Positions 1 through 9,177 of a stretch of DNA of 64,000 nucleotides are shown piece by piece. Both the position numbers and the translations under genes were made by a program. The stretch is from contig JAJPHA010000044.1 of the NCBI GenBank assembly GCA_021325475.1, positions 26,328 to 90,327 of the forward strand. Reading direction: 5' to 3'. Position 1 is the first letter of the stretch. Each line of letters begins with the position of its first letter. The DNA is from Rhodanobacteraceae bacterium. Its GTDB lineage: Bacteria > Pseudomonadota > Gammaproteobacteria > Xanthomonadales > Rhodanobacteraceae. The notes below the pieces were generated by a model that was not told where the DNA came from, did not search any database, and was given only the letters and a program-made list of their open reading frames with translations.

Positions 1-1
1 C

Positions 2-46
2 ATGCTCGCGGCGATCAAGCAGCACGCCCGCCAGGCGCTCGCCTGA
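2..46 (+). CDS. C-terminal tail of a CDS truncated by the window edge (unidentified)
   Basis: Open frame ...MLAAIKQHARQALA* ending TGA at 44-46; too short to identify. Confidence 0.3.
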   Translation: MLAAIKQHARQALA

Positions 47-109
47 GCCGCGCTCGATGGCGCGCGAAGCTTCGTCGTTTCGCGTTGTGGAGCGAACGCC
101 GGCGCCGGC

Positions 110-898
110 TCAGTCGCCCATCTGCTTCTGGCGATGCTCCCAGCGCTCCTGCGCGTCGAGGCAGAGCGTCGCGATCGGACGCGCCTCCAGCCGTTCGAGG
201 CCGATTTCCTCGTCGGTCTCCTCGCAGTACCCGTAGCGGCCTTCCTCGATCCGCTTGAGCGCCTTGTCGATCTTGGCGATCAGCTTGCGGTAGCGGTCGC
301 GCGTGCGCAGTTCCAGCGAATTCTCGGTCTCGCGCGTGGCGCGCTCGGCCTCGTCGCCGACGTCGCGCACTTCCTCGCGCAGGTTGTCGATGGTCTGCTT
401 CGACTCCTCGACCAGGTCCTCACGCCAGCGCAACAGCTTGGCGCGGAAATAGGCGAGCTGCCGCGGGTTCATGTATTCCTCGCGCGGCGACGGCCGATAG
501 TTCGGCGGCAGGGTGACGACCACCGTGCTCGGCAGCGCATAGCGGCCGTCTTCGCGGGTGATCGTGTCCTTGTCCTTCTTCGCGACCGCGGCGGCCACCT
601 TGCCCGCCGCGACGGACGTCGCCTTCGGTTTCGCCGCGGCGACCGGCGGCGTCTTCACCGGTTTGCCCGTCGGCTTCGCGGTTCGGGCCGGCGCCTTCTT
701 CGGCGCGGCGACGCGCTTGACCGGTTTCGCCGGCCGGGTCGCGGTCGCGCCGCGCCGCGCCTTGCCCTTCGTCGCCGCCGGCTTCTGCGGCTTGCGCGCC
801 GGCGCCTTCCTGGGCGGCGCCTTCGGCTTGGCCGCGGCCTTCTTCTTCGCGGCGGGCTTGCGCGCCGCGGCGGCGGGTTTGCGTTTGGATTGGGCCAT
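110..898 (-). CDS. dksA: DksA/TraR-family RNA polymerase-binding protein with long Lys/Ala/Pro-rich N-terminal extension
   Basis: C-terminal GYCEETDEEIGLERLEARPIATLCLDAQERWEHRQKQMGD; CxxT-x17-CxxA in place of the four-Cys zinc finger; N-terminal ~110 aa histone H1-like basic repeats. Confidence 0.88.
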   Translation of the reverse strand: MAQSKRKPAAAARKPAAKKKAAAKPKAPPRKAPARKPQKPAATKGKARRGATATRPAKPVKRVAAPKKAPARTAKPTGKPVKTPPVAAAKPKATSVAAGKVAAAVAKKDKDTITREDGRYALPSTVVVTLPPNYRPSPREEYMNPRQLAYFRAKLLRWREDLVEESKQTIDNLREEVRDVGDEAERATRETENSLELRTRDRYRKLIAKIDKALKRIEEGRYGYCEETDEEIGLERLEARPIATLCLDAQERWEHRQKQMGD

Positions 899-982
899 GG
901 GCATTCACCATTGTCCTCAGGCGGTCGCGTGTTATAGCCTAAGTGCCCACCTGCGGCAACCACTTGCGCCGCCGGAATCCAC

Positions 983-1225
983 GTGACTCGATTCCTGCTC
1001 CTGCTGCTTGCCGCCTACCGACGCTGGCTGAGTCCGCTGTTCGGGACCCGCTGCCGCTTCCATCCGAGTTGTTCGGAATACGCCCGCATCGCGGTCGCGC
1101 GCTTCGGCGCCGGACGCGGCGGCGTGCTCGCGCTGTGGCGCATCGCCCGCTGCCAGCCGCTGTGCGCCGGCGGACTCGACCCGGTGCCGGAAACCTTCGC
1201 GCTGCGCTGCCGCCCGCAGCCGTAA
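983..1225 (+). CDS. yidD: membrane protein insertion efficiency factor YidD
   Basis: 80 aa; [23 protein letters not shown]...[24 protein letters not shown]. Confidence 0.9.
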   Translation: MTRFLLLLLAAYRRWLSPLFGTRCRFHPSCSEYARIAVARFGAGRGGVLALWRIARCQPLCAGGLDPVPETFALRCRPQP

Positions 1226-1259
1226 CCGTGCTCTTCCCCGCCACGCAAGGATCCCCCGC

Positions 1260-2603
1260 ATGAGCGACTGGCTGATCGTCAACGCCGAACTGGTCAACGA
1301 AGGTCGCCGCTACGCCGGCGACGTGCGCGTGCGCAACGGCCGCATCGAGGCCATCGCACCGTCGCTCGCCGCGCGGCCGCAGGAGCGCGTGTTCGACGCG
1401 CGCGGGCGGCTGCTGCTGCCCGGCATGATCGACGACCAGGTGCATTTCCGCGAACCCGGACTCGAGCACAAAGGGGATTTTTATACCGAATCGCGCGCGG
1501 CCGTGGCCGGCGGCGTCACCAGCTACATGGAGATGCCGAACTCGAAACCGCCGACCACCGACTTCGCCGCGCTCGCCGACAAGTACGCGCGGGCGGCGCA
1601 AAAGTCGCTCGCCAACTACGCGTTCTATTTCGGCGCCACCAACGACAACCTCGAGCAGGTCCGCACGCTCGATCCGCACGCCGCCTGCGGCATCAAGGTG
1701 TTCATGGGCGCCTCCACCGGCAACATGCTGGTCGACGACCCGGCCACGCTGGAGGCGATCTTCCGCGAGGCGCGCGTGCCGGTGGTGACGCACTGCGAGG
1801 ACACGCCGACGATCGAGGCGAATCTCGCCGCCGCGCGCGCCGACTACGGCGCGGACATCCCGGTGCGCTGCCATCCCTACATCCGCTCGCGCGAGGCCTG
1901 CCTGAAATCGACGCGCCTGGCGATCGCGCTGGCGCGGCGCCACGGCACGCGCCTGCACGTGCTGCACATCTCCACCGCCGACGAACTGGAGCTGTTCGAA
2001 CCGGGACCGCTGGAGCGCAAGCGCATCACCGCCGAAACCTGCGTCCATTTCCTGCACTTCAGCGAGGCGGACTATGCTGAAAAAGGGAATTTTATAAAAT
2101 GCAACCCGGCGATCAAGACCGCCGGCGACCGCGCGGCGCTGATCGAGGCGCTGAAGAGCGGCCGCATCGACGTGCTCGCCACCGACCACGCGCCGCACAC
2201 GCTCGCCGAGAAGCAGCTACCCTACGAGCAGGCGCCGTCCGGCCTGCCGCTGGTGCAGTTCGTGCTGCAATGCGCGCTGGAGAACTGGTTCAGCCGGCTG
2301 TTGCCGCTGGAACTGATCGTGGAGAAGACCGCGCATGCGCCGGCCAAGCTGTTCGGCGTGCGCGAGCGCGGCTTCCTGCGCGAGGGCTACCACGCCGATC
2401 TGGTGCTGATCGATCCGCAGACGCCGCAGACCGTCGCCCGCGAGGCGGTGCTGTCCAAATGCGGCTGGTCGCCGTTCGAGGGCTACACGTTCCGCAGCAG
2501 CGTCGCCGCGACCTGGGTCAACGGCCACCTCGCCTGGCACGAGGGCCGGCTCGACGACAGCGAACTCGGCCGACGCCTGGAATTCGATCGGCCGAAGAGC
2601 TGA
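1260..2603 (+). CDS. pyrC: dihydroorotase
   Basis: LLLPGMIDDQVHFREPGLEHKGDFYTESRAAVAGGVTSYMEMPNSKPPT; amidohydrolase metal motifs; ATDHAPHT. Confidence 0.9.
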   Translation: MSDWLIVNAELVNEGRRYAGDVRVRNGRIEAIAPSLAARPQERVFDARGRLLLPGMIDDQVHFREPGLEHKGDFYTESRAAVAGGVTSYMEMPNSKPPTTDFAALADKYARAAQKSLANYAFYFGATNDNLEQVRTLDPHAACGIKVFMGASTGNMLVDDPATLEAIFREARVPVVTHCEDTPTIEANLAAARADYGADIPVRCHPYIRSREACLKSTRLAIALARRHGTRLHVLHISTADELELFEPGPLERKRITAETCVHFLHFSEADYAEKGNFIKCNPAIKTAGDRAALIEALKSGRIDVLATDHAPHTLAEKQLPYEQAPSGLPLVQFVLQCALENWFSRLLPLELIVEKTAHAPAKLFGVRERGFLREGYHADLVLIDPQTPQTVAREAVLSKCGWSPFEGYTFRSSVAATWVNGHLAWHEGRLDDSELGRRLEFDRPKS

Positions 2604-2604
2604 C

Positions 2605-3411
2605 ATGCTCCTCGGCCTCGTCTGCGCCGTCGGATGCGCCGCCGCAGCCGCGGATGCCGGCGTGCGCCTGCCGCCGCGACTCGAACAGGGCCAACTGGTC
2701 ATCGGCCATGCGCCGCCGGGTGTCACGCTCGAGTACGCCGGCCGTGCGCTCCACATCGGCAAGGACGGCGTGTTCGTGTTCGGGCTGGAGCGCGATGCGC
2801 CGCCACGGGTCGCGCTCACCCTGCGCGCGAGCGGCGGTCCGCCGCGCACGCTCACCCTCACCGTCGCGCAGCGCCGGTATCCGCTCGAACGCATCGAGGG
2901 CCTGCCGCAGCGGACGGTGACGCCCGACCCGGAAACCGCCGCGCGGATCGAACGCGAGCAGGCGCGCGTGGCCGCGGCGCGCCAGCGCGACGACGACCGC
3001 GAGGATTTCCTGCACGGCTTCGCGTTGCCGGTGGACGGCGCGCGCATCAGCGGCGTCTACGGCAGTCAACGCATCGACAACGGCACGCCGAAAGCGCCGC
3101 ATCTCGGCCTCGATCTCGCGGTGCCCGAAGGTACGCCGATCCACGCGCCGGCGCCGGGCATCGTCAGCTTCGCCGAGCCCGATCTCGTGTTGACCGGCGG
3201 CACGGTGCTGATCGATCACGGCTTCGGCTTGAGCTCGTCGTTCCTGCACCTGAGCCGCATCGACGTGAAGGTCGGCGAGCGCGTCGCGCGCGGCCAGGTG
3301 ATCGGTGCGGCGGGCATGACCGGGCGCGCCAGCGGGCCGCATGTGCATTGGGGATTCAATTGGTTTGAGGTCCGCCTCGACCCCGCCCTGCTGCCGAAGC
3401 CGCGTTCCTGA
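2605..3411 (+). CDS. M23 family metallopeptidase (LytM domain), secreted
   Basis: HLGLDLAVPEGTPIHAPAPGIV...GPHVHWGFNW; N-terminal hydrophobic signal. Confidence 0.88.
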   Translation: MLLGLVCAVGCAAAAADAGVRLPPRLEQGQLVIGHAPPGVTLEYAGRALHIGKDGVFVFGLERDAPPRVALTLRASGGPPRTLTLTVAQRRYPLERIEGLPQRTVTPDPETAARIEREQARVAAARQRDDDREDFLHGFALPVDGARISGVYGSQRIDNGTPKAPHLGLDLAVPEGTPIHAPAPGIVSFAEPDLVLTGGTVLIDHGFGLSSSFLHLSRIDVKVGERVARGQVIGAAGMTGRASGPHVHWGFNWFEVRLDPALLPKPRS

Positions 3412-3510
3412 GCATCGGTTCGATACCCTGGGGACTCGAATCCGACCTTCCGACGCGGAGACCTGATAAGCATCGAACCTCAGCAAGCGGTCCCCTTCTC
3501 CCGCCACAAG

Positions 3511-3885
3511 AGCAGAGCTTCCGCTCGGCCGAAGGCCGAGCGGGTTACTTCTTTGCTGGTGCAAAGAAGTAACCAAGAAACACCTCGAAAGCAGAGCATC
3601 CCTCGGAGGACCTGCACGAAGATTTTGCGAGGGGATGAAAGCTCCGTCTACGACTCGTCCGCCGTAGGCGGAAACGCCATTCGCTTCGCATGCAGGTCTT
3701 CTGTCGCAAGCGAAGCGAAAAGCCGTCCGACCGGGAGCGACCGAGTTGTACTGGAACATTCATCCGACTGGGAACCGTCGTGCAGGTCCTCCGGGGGATG
3801 CTCTGCTTGAACGTGCTTTCTCTTGGTTACTTCTCTTTGCACGAGCAAAGAGAAGTAACCCGCTCGCCGGATGCGAGCGGAAAAC
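3511..3885. repeat. Dispersed non-coding repeat, copy A: imperfect inverted-repeat unit with nested hairpins
   Basis: CCGCTCGGCCGAAGGCCGAGCGG, GGTTACTTCTTTGC-TGGT-GCAAAGAAGTAACC and a second arm (3755-3885) that is a diverged reverse complement; shares a ~70-nt near-identical block with 58870-58950. Confidence 0.85.
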
Positions 3886-4025
3886 CGCAGGATGCGCTTG
3901 GAGAACAGAACGAGATGACTGCCGTGCCACCCTCACCCGAAGCCGCTCTGCGGTTTCGGCCTCTCCCGCCGCGGGGAGAAGCGGCAGACGGAATTTCAGC
4001 GCTAATCAGATGCGGAGCAAACCCC

Positions 4026-5924
4026 ATGAAGCGTGCGTTCGCCCTCGTTGCCTTCCTTGCTGCCATAGGGTCCGACGGCGTCGCCGGCGCCGAGCCGGAC
4101 GCGCAGCCGTATCCCGGCACGATCGCGCTCGCGGTCGATCTCACCGATGCAGCGCGCAAGATCTTCCGCGTCACCGAAACCGTACCGGTGCGCGCCGGCG
4201 CCTTGGCACTGCGTTATCCGAAGTGGGTGCCGGGCGAGCATTCGCCGAGCGGGCCGATCACCGGCGTCAGCGGCCTCGTGATCCGCGCCGGCAACGATCG
4301 GCTCGCCTGGCGCCGCGACCGGGTGGACATGTATACCATCCACCTCGACGTGCCGGCCGGCGTCGACGCGATCGAGCTCTCGTTCCAGTTCCTGTCGCCG
4401 ACCGAAGGCGGCGAATTCGGCCAGAGCGTGTCGGCGACGAGCAAGCTCGTCGATCTCGAATGGAACCAGGTCGTGTTCTATCCGGCCGGCCCTCCCGCCA
4501 ACGCGATCTCGATCGCCCCGAGCGCACGGCTGCCGGCGGACTGGGGCTACGGCACCGCGCTCGCCGTGGCCGGCGGCAGCGGCGGCGAAGTGCGCTTCGC
4601 GCCGGTCTCGCTCGAGACCCTGGTCGATTCGCCGCTGCTCGCCGGACGCCATTTCCAGCGCGTCGATCTCGCGCCCGGCGCGCGCACGCCGGTGCATCTC
4701 GACATCGCCGCCGATCATCCGCAGGACCTCGTCATCCGTCCCGCCCAGCTCGCCGCGCACCGCAATCTGGTGACGCAGGCGGAGAAGCTGTTCGGCGCGC
4801 GTCACTACGATCACTACGATTTCCTGCTGACGCTGTCGGACGACGTCGGCCACTTCGGTCTGGAACATCATCGCTCCAGTGACGACCGCAGCCGGGCGCG
4901 CTATTTCACCGACGACGACACGTATCTGGCCGGCGGCGGCTTGCTGCCGCACGAATTCGTGCATTCGTGGAACGGCAAGTTCCGCCGTCCGGCGGGCCTC
5001 GCCACGCCGAATTTCGACGTGCCGATGCAGGGCGATCTGCTCTGGGTGTACGAGGGCCTGACCCAGTACTACGGCGAAGTGCTGGCGGCGCGCGCCGGCA
5101 TCCGCACGGCCGGACAGTACCGCGACGATCTCGCGCTCACCGCCGCGACCATGGCCGCGCGCGCCGGCCGCGCCTGGCGGCCGCTGCAGGATACCGCCGA
5201 CGAGGCGCAGATCCTCTACTACGCGCCGGCGGCGTGGCAGTCGTGGCGGCGGCTGGTGGACTTCTACCCGGAAGGCTCGCTGCTGTGGCTCGACGTCGAC
5301 ACCACGATCCGCGAGCTGTCCGGCGGCACGCGCTCGCTCGACGATTTCGCGCGTGCCTTCTACGGCATGGACGACGGCCGCTACGAAGTGAAAACGTATA
5401 CTTTCGACGACGTCGTCGCCGCGCTCGCCGCGGTGCAGCCGCACGACTGGGCGGCGTTCCTGCGCACGCGGCTCGAATCCACCGATCCCGCCGCGCCGCT
5501 CGACGGCCTGGCGCGCGGCGGCTGGCGACTGGTGTATACCGATACGCCGACGGCGCTGTTCCAGGCCAACGAGAAGGTGCGCAAGCTCGTGGATCTTTCC
5601 TATTCGCTCGGCCTCGTGATCGACGCCGACAAGGCGCCCGGCAAACTCATCGACGTGATCTGGAACAGCCCGGCGTTCGTCGCTGGCCTCGCCCCGGGGA
5701 TGCACCTCGTCGCCGTGGACGACGAAACCTACGACGCCGAACGCCTGCGCGAGACGGTCAAGGCCGCGGCCGCCGCGCACCGGCCGATCAAGCTGCTGGC
5801 ACGGAACCTCGACAGCTTCTTCACCTTCACGGTCGAGGATCGCGACGGGCCGAGGTATCCGCGTCTCGAGCGCGTGCCGGGCACGCCCGATCGCCTGGAC
5901 GATATCCTCCGCGCGCGCCAGTGA
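4026..5924 (+). CDS. M61 family metallopeptidase (glycyl aminopeptidase-like) with C-terminal PDZ
   Basis: HEFVHSWNGKFRRP zinc motif; signal peptide MKRAFALVAFLAAIGSDGVAGA; C-terminal PDZ-like NSPAFVAGLAPGMHLVAVDDE. Confidence 0.85.
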   Translation: MKRAFALVAFLAAIGSDGVAGAEPDAQPYPGTIALAVDLTDAARKIFRVTETVPVRAGALALRYPKWVPGEHSPSGPITGVSGLVIRAGNDRLAWRRDRVDMYTIHLDVPAGVDAIELSFQFLSPTEGGEFGQSVSATSKLVDLEWNQVVFYPAGPPANAISIAPSARLPADWGYGTALAVAGGSGGEVRFAPVSLETLVDSPLLAGRHFQRVDLAPGARTPVHLDIAADHPQDLVIRPAQLAAHRNLVTQAEKLFGARHYDHYDFLLTLSDDVGHFGLEHHRSSDDRSRARYFTDDDTYLAGGGLLPHEFVHSWNGKFRRPAGLATPNFDVPMQGDLLWVYEGLTQYYGEVLAARAGIRTAGQYRDDLALTAATMAARAGRAWRPLQDTADEAQILYYAPAAWQSWRRLVDFYPEGSLLWLDVDTTIRELSGGTRSLDDFARAFYGMDDGRYEVKTYTFDDVVAALAAVQPHDWAAFLRTRLESTDPAAPLDGLARGGWRLVYTDTPTALFQANEKVRKLVDLSYSLGLVIDADKAPGKLIDVIWNSPAFVAGLAPGMHLVAVDDETYDAERLRETVKAAAAAHRPIKLLARNLDSFFTFTVEDRDGPRYPRLERVPGTPDRLDDILRARQ

Positions 5925-5940
5925 TCGCCGCGGCGGCGGA

Positions 5941-6882
5941 TCACGCCATGTAGCCGCCGGCCACGCCCTTGGTCGCCACCGCCACGGCATCGTGCGGATG
6001 CAGGCTTTCGTGGTGGGTGGCGCGGATGTGGAAATCGGCGATGCGCGGATCGGCGTCGAGGGCGTGCTGGATGCGGCGCGCGGCGTCCTCGCAGAACATC
6101 AGATTCTCGCCGTTGAGGCGCGCGAACGCCTGCTCGTCCTCGCGCTTGACCGCGGTCTGCACCGGCGTCTGCAGCGCCCGCTCGACGCGGTCGATCAGCT
6201 CGGCGATCGGCAGATCGAAGCCCGGCGCGAGCCGCACCCGCACCGCCGCGGCGCTGCGCTGACTGTGCGGCGTGGCGCAGATGCCGCGTTCGCTGCCGAG
6301 CCAGGCGAGCACGGCCGCGTGCTCGAGCGGCCGTTCGCGCGGGAAGTCCGCGGCGAAGCGCTCCTGGATCAACTGCCGCGCCAGCGCCGCCGAACACGGG
6401 CAGGTGCTCGAATACAGCACCTCGACGCCGAGTTCGAGCGTGAACTGGCCCTGCGCCAGCGTCGCCTCGATCGTCACCGGGTAGGCTTTCCAGCCGCGGT
6501 GGTCGCTCACCAGGGCCGGCCGCCGCAGCAGATGCTGGAAGGCGATGCACAGATGGGCGCGGTCGGACAGCCCGGCGTGCGAATCGAGAAACTCGCGCAG
6601 CAGACGGCGCAGCACGCAGGGCGTCAGCGGCTCGGCGCCGAGCACCCGGTCGAGGTGCAGATACAGCCGCGACATGTGGATGCCGCGCGCCTCCGGCCGG
6701 GTCAGATTGACGAACGCGGCCACCCGCGCCGGCACCTGTACCACCGCGCCATCGGCACCGACCACGCGCACCGGCACGTCGATCTCGTCCATGCCGACCC
6801 GGTCGAGCGTGCCGGCGACCGCCGGTTCCGCGTCCTTGGCGACGTCGGGCATGGCGCGCAGGGTACCGTCGGGAAAACGCAT
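5941..6882 (-). CDS. folE2: GTP cyclohydrolase I type IB (FolE2)
   Basis: MPDVAKD...; YSSTCPCSAALARQLIQE; NLMFCEDAARRI. Confidence 0.9.
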   Translation of the reverse strand: MRFPDGTLRAMPDVAKDAEPAVAGTLDRVGMDEIDVPVRVVGADGAVVQVPARVAAFVNLTRPEARGIHMSRLYLHLDRVLGAEPLTPCVLRRLLREFLDSHAGLSDRAHLCIAFQHLLRRPALVSDHRGWKAYPVTIEATLAQGQFTLELGVEVLYSSTCPCSAALARQLIQERFAADFPRERPLEHAAVLAWLGSERGICATPHSQRSAAAVRVRLAPGFDLPIAELIDRVERALQTPVQTAVKREDEQAFARLNGENLMFCEDAARRIQHALDADPRIADFHIRATHHESLHPHDAVAVATKGVAGGYMA

Positions 6883-6903
6883 GATCTTCTCCTCGAGCCG
6901 GCG

Positions 6904-6953
6904 TCGCCGGCGGGTGAGCCGTCGAGCGCAGCAGATTTTGAAAACAGGTTCTA
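6904..6953 (-). repeat. Truncated copy (~50 nt) of the TIR-bounded MITE-like element found at 56431-56576
   Basis: GCCGGCGGGTGAGCCGTCGAGCGCAGCAGATTTTGAaaacAGGTTCTA matches the reverse complement of 56431-56480. Confidence 0.75.
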
Positions 6954-6955
6954 GT

Positions 6956-7780
6956 CTACCAGCCGCCCGCGGTTCGGCGGGCCTCGCGCCAGGCGAGCCA
7001 CAGCGTGCGCCACGGATGGCGGCGGCGCAGCGCCGCGGCCGGGTCCGCCGCGCGCGCGGCACGTTCCGCGCGTTCCAGGTCCAGCCGCGCGCGCACGCGC
7101 ACGCCGAGACCGGGACCGGCGTCGGCGCGCAATGCTTGCGCCAGGAGCTCGCCGACCCGCGCCGTATGCTCGCGCAACGCCGCTCGCGCCGCGGCGCCGC
7201 CGCGGCCGAGGTCGGCGCGCGTCACGCCGTGCCGGGCGAGCAGGTCGAGCGGCACGGCGACGCTGCGCTCCGGCGCGAATTCCATGCCGGCGGCCGCGCG
7301 CCGCAGGTGCGAGCCGATCCACAATTGGGAATTTGCCTCATTGTATACGACGCCCAACAGCGCCGCTTCCAGCGCCGCCACCGGCCGGTAGAACGATGCC
7401 AGCGCGCCGCACAGCGCGGCGAAGCTCGGCGCCGGCGGCGCCTCGAGCTGCGCCATCGCGCCGGCAGTGAGCTCGCTCCAGCGCGACGGCGCGATCGCCC
7501 GGACCTGCGGCGCGGCGAACAGCGTCTGCGTGATCGGATGGCGCGCCGTGCCGGCGCTCGCGCCGAGCAGTTCCTGGCGCCACCATTCGAGCTTGGCCGC
7601 GGCCACCTCGGGTTCGCGGATGGCGAAACAGCAGAGTTCCAGCTCGTGCACCAGGCTGCCGAACGCGCTCGCCGTGCGGCGCTGCGCCGGGGCGACGAAC
7701 AGCGCCACGACGATCTGCTCGGGGTGGGCCTCGAGCCATTTCCGTTCGAAGGCGTCGAACGGCGCGTCGGCGTGTGCCAT
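6956..7780 (-). CDS. squalene/phytoene synthase family protein
   Basis: LCCFAIREPEVAAAKLEWWRQEL...LWIGSHLRRAAAG; trans-isoprenyl synthase-like fold pattern. Confidence 0.7.
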   Translation of the reverse strand: MAHADAPFDAFERKWLEAHPEQIVVALFVAPAQRRTASAFGSLVHELELCCFAIREPEVAAAKLEWWRQELLGASAGTARHPITQTLFAAPQVRAIAPSRWSELTAGAMAQLEAPPAPSFAALCGALASFYRPVAALEAALLGVVYNEANSQLWIGSHLRRAAAGMEFAPERSVAVPLDLLARHGVTRADLGRGGAAARAALREHTARVGELLAQALRADAGPGLGVRVRARLDLERAERAARAADPAAALRRRHPWRTLWLAWREARRTAGGW

Positions 7781-7786
7781 CGCGGC

Positions 7787-8470
7787 TCAGACCAGCCCGA
7801 GCACGTCGAGCAACTCGTGCGGCGTGGCCGCCACGACGTCGGCCTGCCAGGCGTGCGGATCGGCGCCGTCGAGATAGCCCCAGCCGGCGGCGACGGTGCG
7901 CGTCCCGGCGCGACGGCCGGCCTCGATGTCGCGCGGGTCGTCGCCGACGTAGACGCTGCGATTCGCGCGCACGCGCGCCAGCGCGCAGGCGTGCAGGATC
8001 GGCTCCGGGTCCGGCTTGCGGGTCGCCAGGCAATCGCCCGTCACCAGCGCCGCGCAGCGCGCTTCGAGCGCGAGCGCGGCGAGCAGCGCCCGCGCCAGCC
8101 AGCCCGGCTTGTTGGTCACCACGCCCCAGCGCCAACCGCGCGCCTCGATCGCGCCGAGCACCGCGTCCATGCCCGGATAGGTGCGCGTGTGCGTGGCGAT
8201 CGCCTCGGCATAGAGTTCGAGAAAGCGCGGCAGCAGGGTCTCGATGCGCGCCTCGTCCGCGTCGGGAAAACCGCGGCGCAGCATGGCGCGGCCGCCCTTG
8301 GAAACCACCGCGCCGATCGCCGCGGCCTCGGCCGGCGGCTCGCCCTGCTCGGCGCGCAGGCGCTGCATGGCCACGATCAGGTCGGGCGCCGAATCGACCA
8401 GCGTGCCGTCGAGATCGAACAGCACCGCCTCGATCGCGCCACGCAGGCGCAGGTCAGGGTTTGCGCGCAC
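7787..8470 (-). CDS. gph: phosphoglycolate phosphatase, HAD family
   Basis: EAVLFDLDGTLVDSAPDL...WGVVTNKPGWLA...YVGDDPRDIEAGRRAGT. Confidence 0.9.
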   Translation of the reverse strand: MRANPDLRLRGAIEAVLFDLDGTLVDSAPDLIVAMQRLRAEQGEPPAEAAAIGAVVSKGGRAMLRRGFPDADEARIETLLPRFLELYAEAIATHTRTYPGMDAVLGAIEARGWRWGVVTNKPGWLARALLAALALEARCAALVTGDCLATRKPDPEPILHACALARVRANRSVYVGDDPRDIEAGRRAGTRTVAAGWGYLDGADPHAWQADVVAATPHELLDVLGLV

Positions 8471-9161
8471 AGGCGAGATAGTTCACTTGTACACTTTGCG
8501 TGAGCCAGGCGCGCCGGCGCAGCGGATCGTAGGCGAGCCCGCGCAGATCGACCAGCGCCAGTCCGGCCGCGCGCAGCGCCGCGGCGAGCTCCGACGGCCG
8601 CAGGAACTGCGCATAGTGGTGCGTGCCGCGCGGCAGCAGACGCAGCACGTATTCGGCGCCGACGATCGCCGCGGCGAAGGCGAGCGGCGTGCGGTTGAGC
8701 GTCGAGAAGAACGCGCTGCCGCCGGGCGTGAGCAGGGTCGCGATCGCGCCGATGAGACGCACCGGATCGGGCACGTGTTCGAGCAGTTCCATGCAGGTGA
8801 CGACGTCGAACGCGCCGGGCGCCTCGGCGGCCAGCGCCTCGGCATCGATCTCGCGATAGGCCACGCGCAGACCGGATTCGTGCAGATGCAGCCGAGCCAC
8901 TTCCAGCACGCGCGGCGCGAGGTCGATGCCGGTCACCTCGGCGCCGGCGCGCGCCAGCGCTTCGGCGAGAATCCCGCCGCCGCAGCCGACGTCGAGCACG
9001 CGCGCGCCGCGCAACACGACGCGCTCGGCGATGTAGTCGAACCGCACCGGATTGAGATCGTGCAGCGGCCGCGACTCGCCCTCCGGATCCCACCAGCCGC
9101 GCGCGAGCTTGTCGAATTTCGCGGTCTCCGCCGGATCGACGTTGGCCGCCGTATTGGTCAT
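8454..9161 (-). CDS. ubiG: bifunctional 2-polyprenyl-6-hydroxyphenol methylase / 3-demethylubiquinol 3-O-methyltransferase UbiG
   Basis: WWDPEGESRPLHDLNPVRFDYI...VLDVGCGGGILAEALARAGAEVTGIDLA; overlaps gph. Confidence 0.93.
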   Translation of the reverse strand: MTNTAANVDPAETAKFDKLARGWWDPEGESRPLHDLNPVRFDYIAERVVLRGARVLDVGCGGGILAEALARAGAEVTGIDLAPRVLEVARLHLHESGLRVAYREIDAEALAAEAPGAFDVVTCMELLEHVPDPVRLIGAIATLLTPGGSAFFSTLNRTPLAFAAAIVGAEYVLRLLPRGTHHYAQFLRPSELAAALRAAGLALVDLRGLAYDPLRRRAWLTQSVQVNYLACARKP

Positions 9162-9177
9162 CATCAATGGTTTCGGT

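Noticed and set aside
3411-3450. tRNA T-arm-like GGTTCGATACC...GACTCGAATCC
   Set aside because: No acceptor stem, D-arm or anticodon arm can be assembled around it.
3545-3848. Short ORFs (66-85 aa) such as MLVQRSNQETPRKQSIPRRTCT... inside repeat copy A
   Set aside because: They are translations of the non-coding inverted repeat in several frames and both strands; no gene-like features.
4002-5990. 662-aa minus-strand ORF antisense to the M61 peptidase
   Set aside because: Compositional shadow; the plus-strand frame has signal peptide, HExxH and PDZ features.
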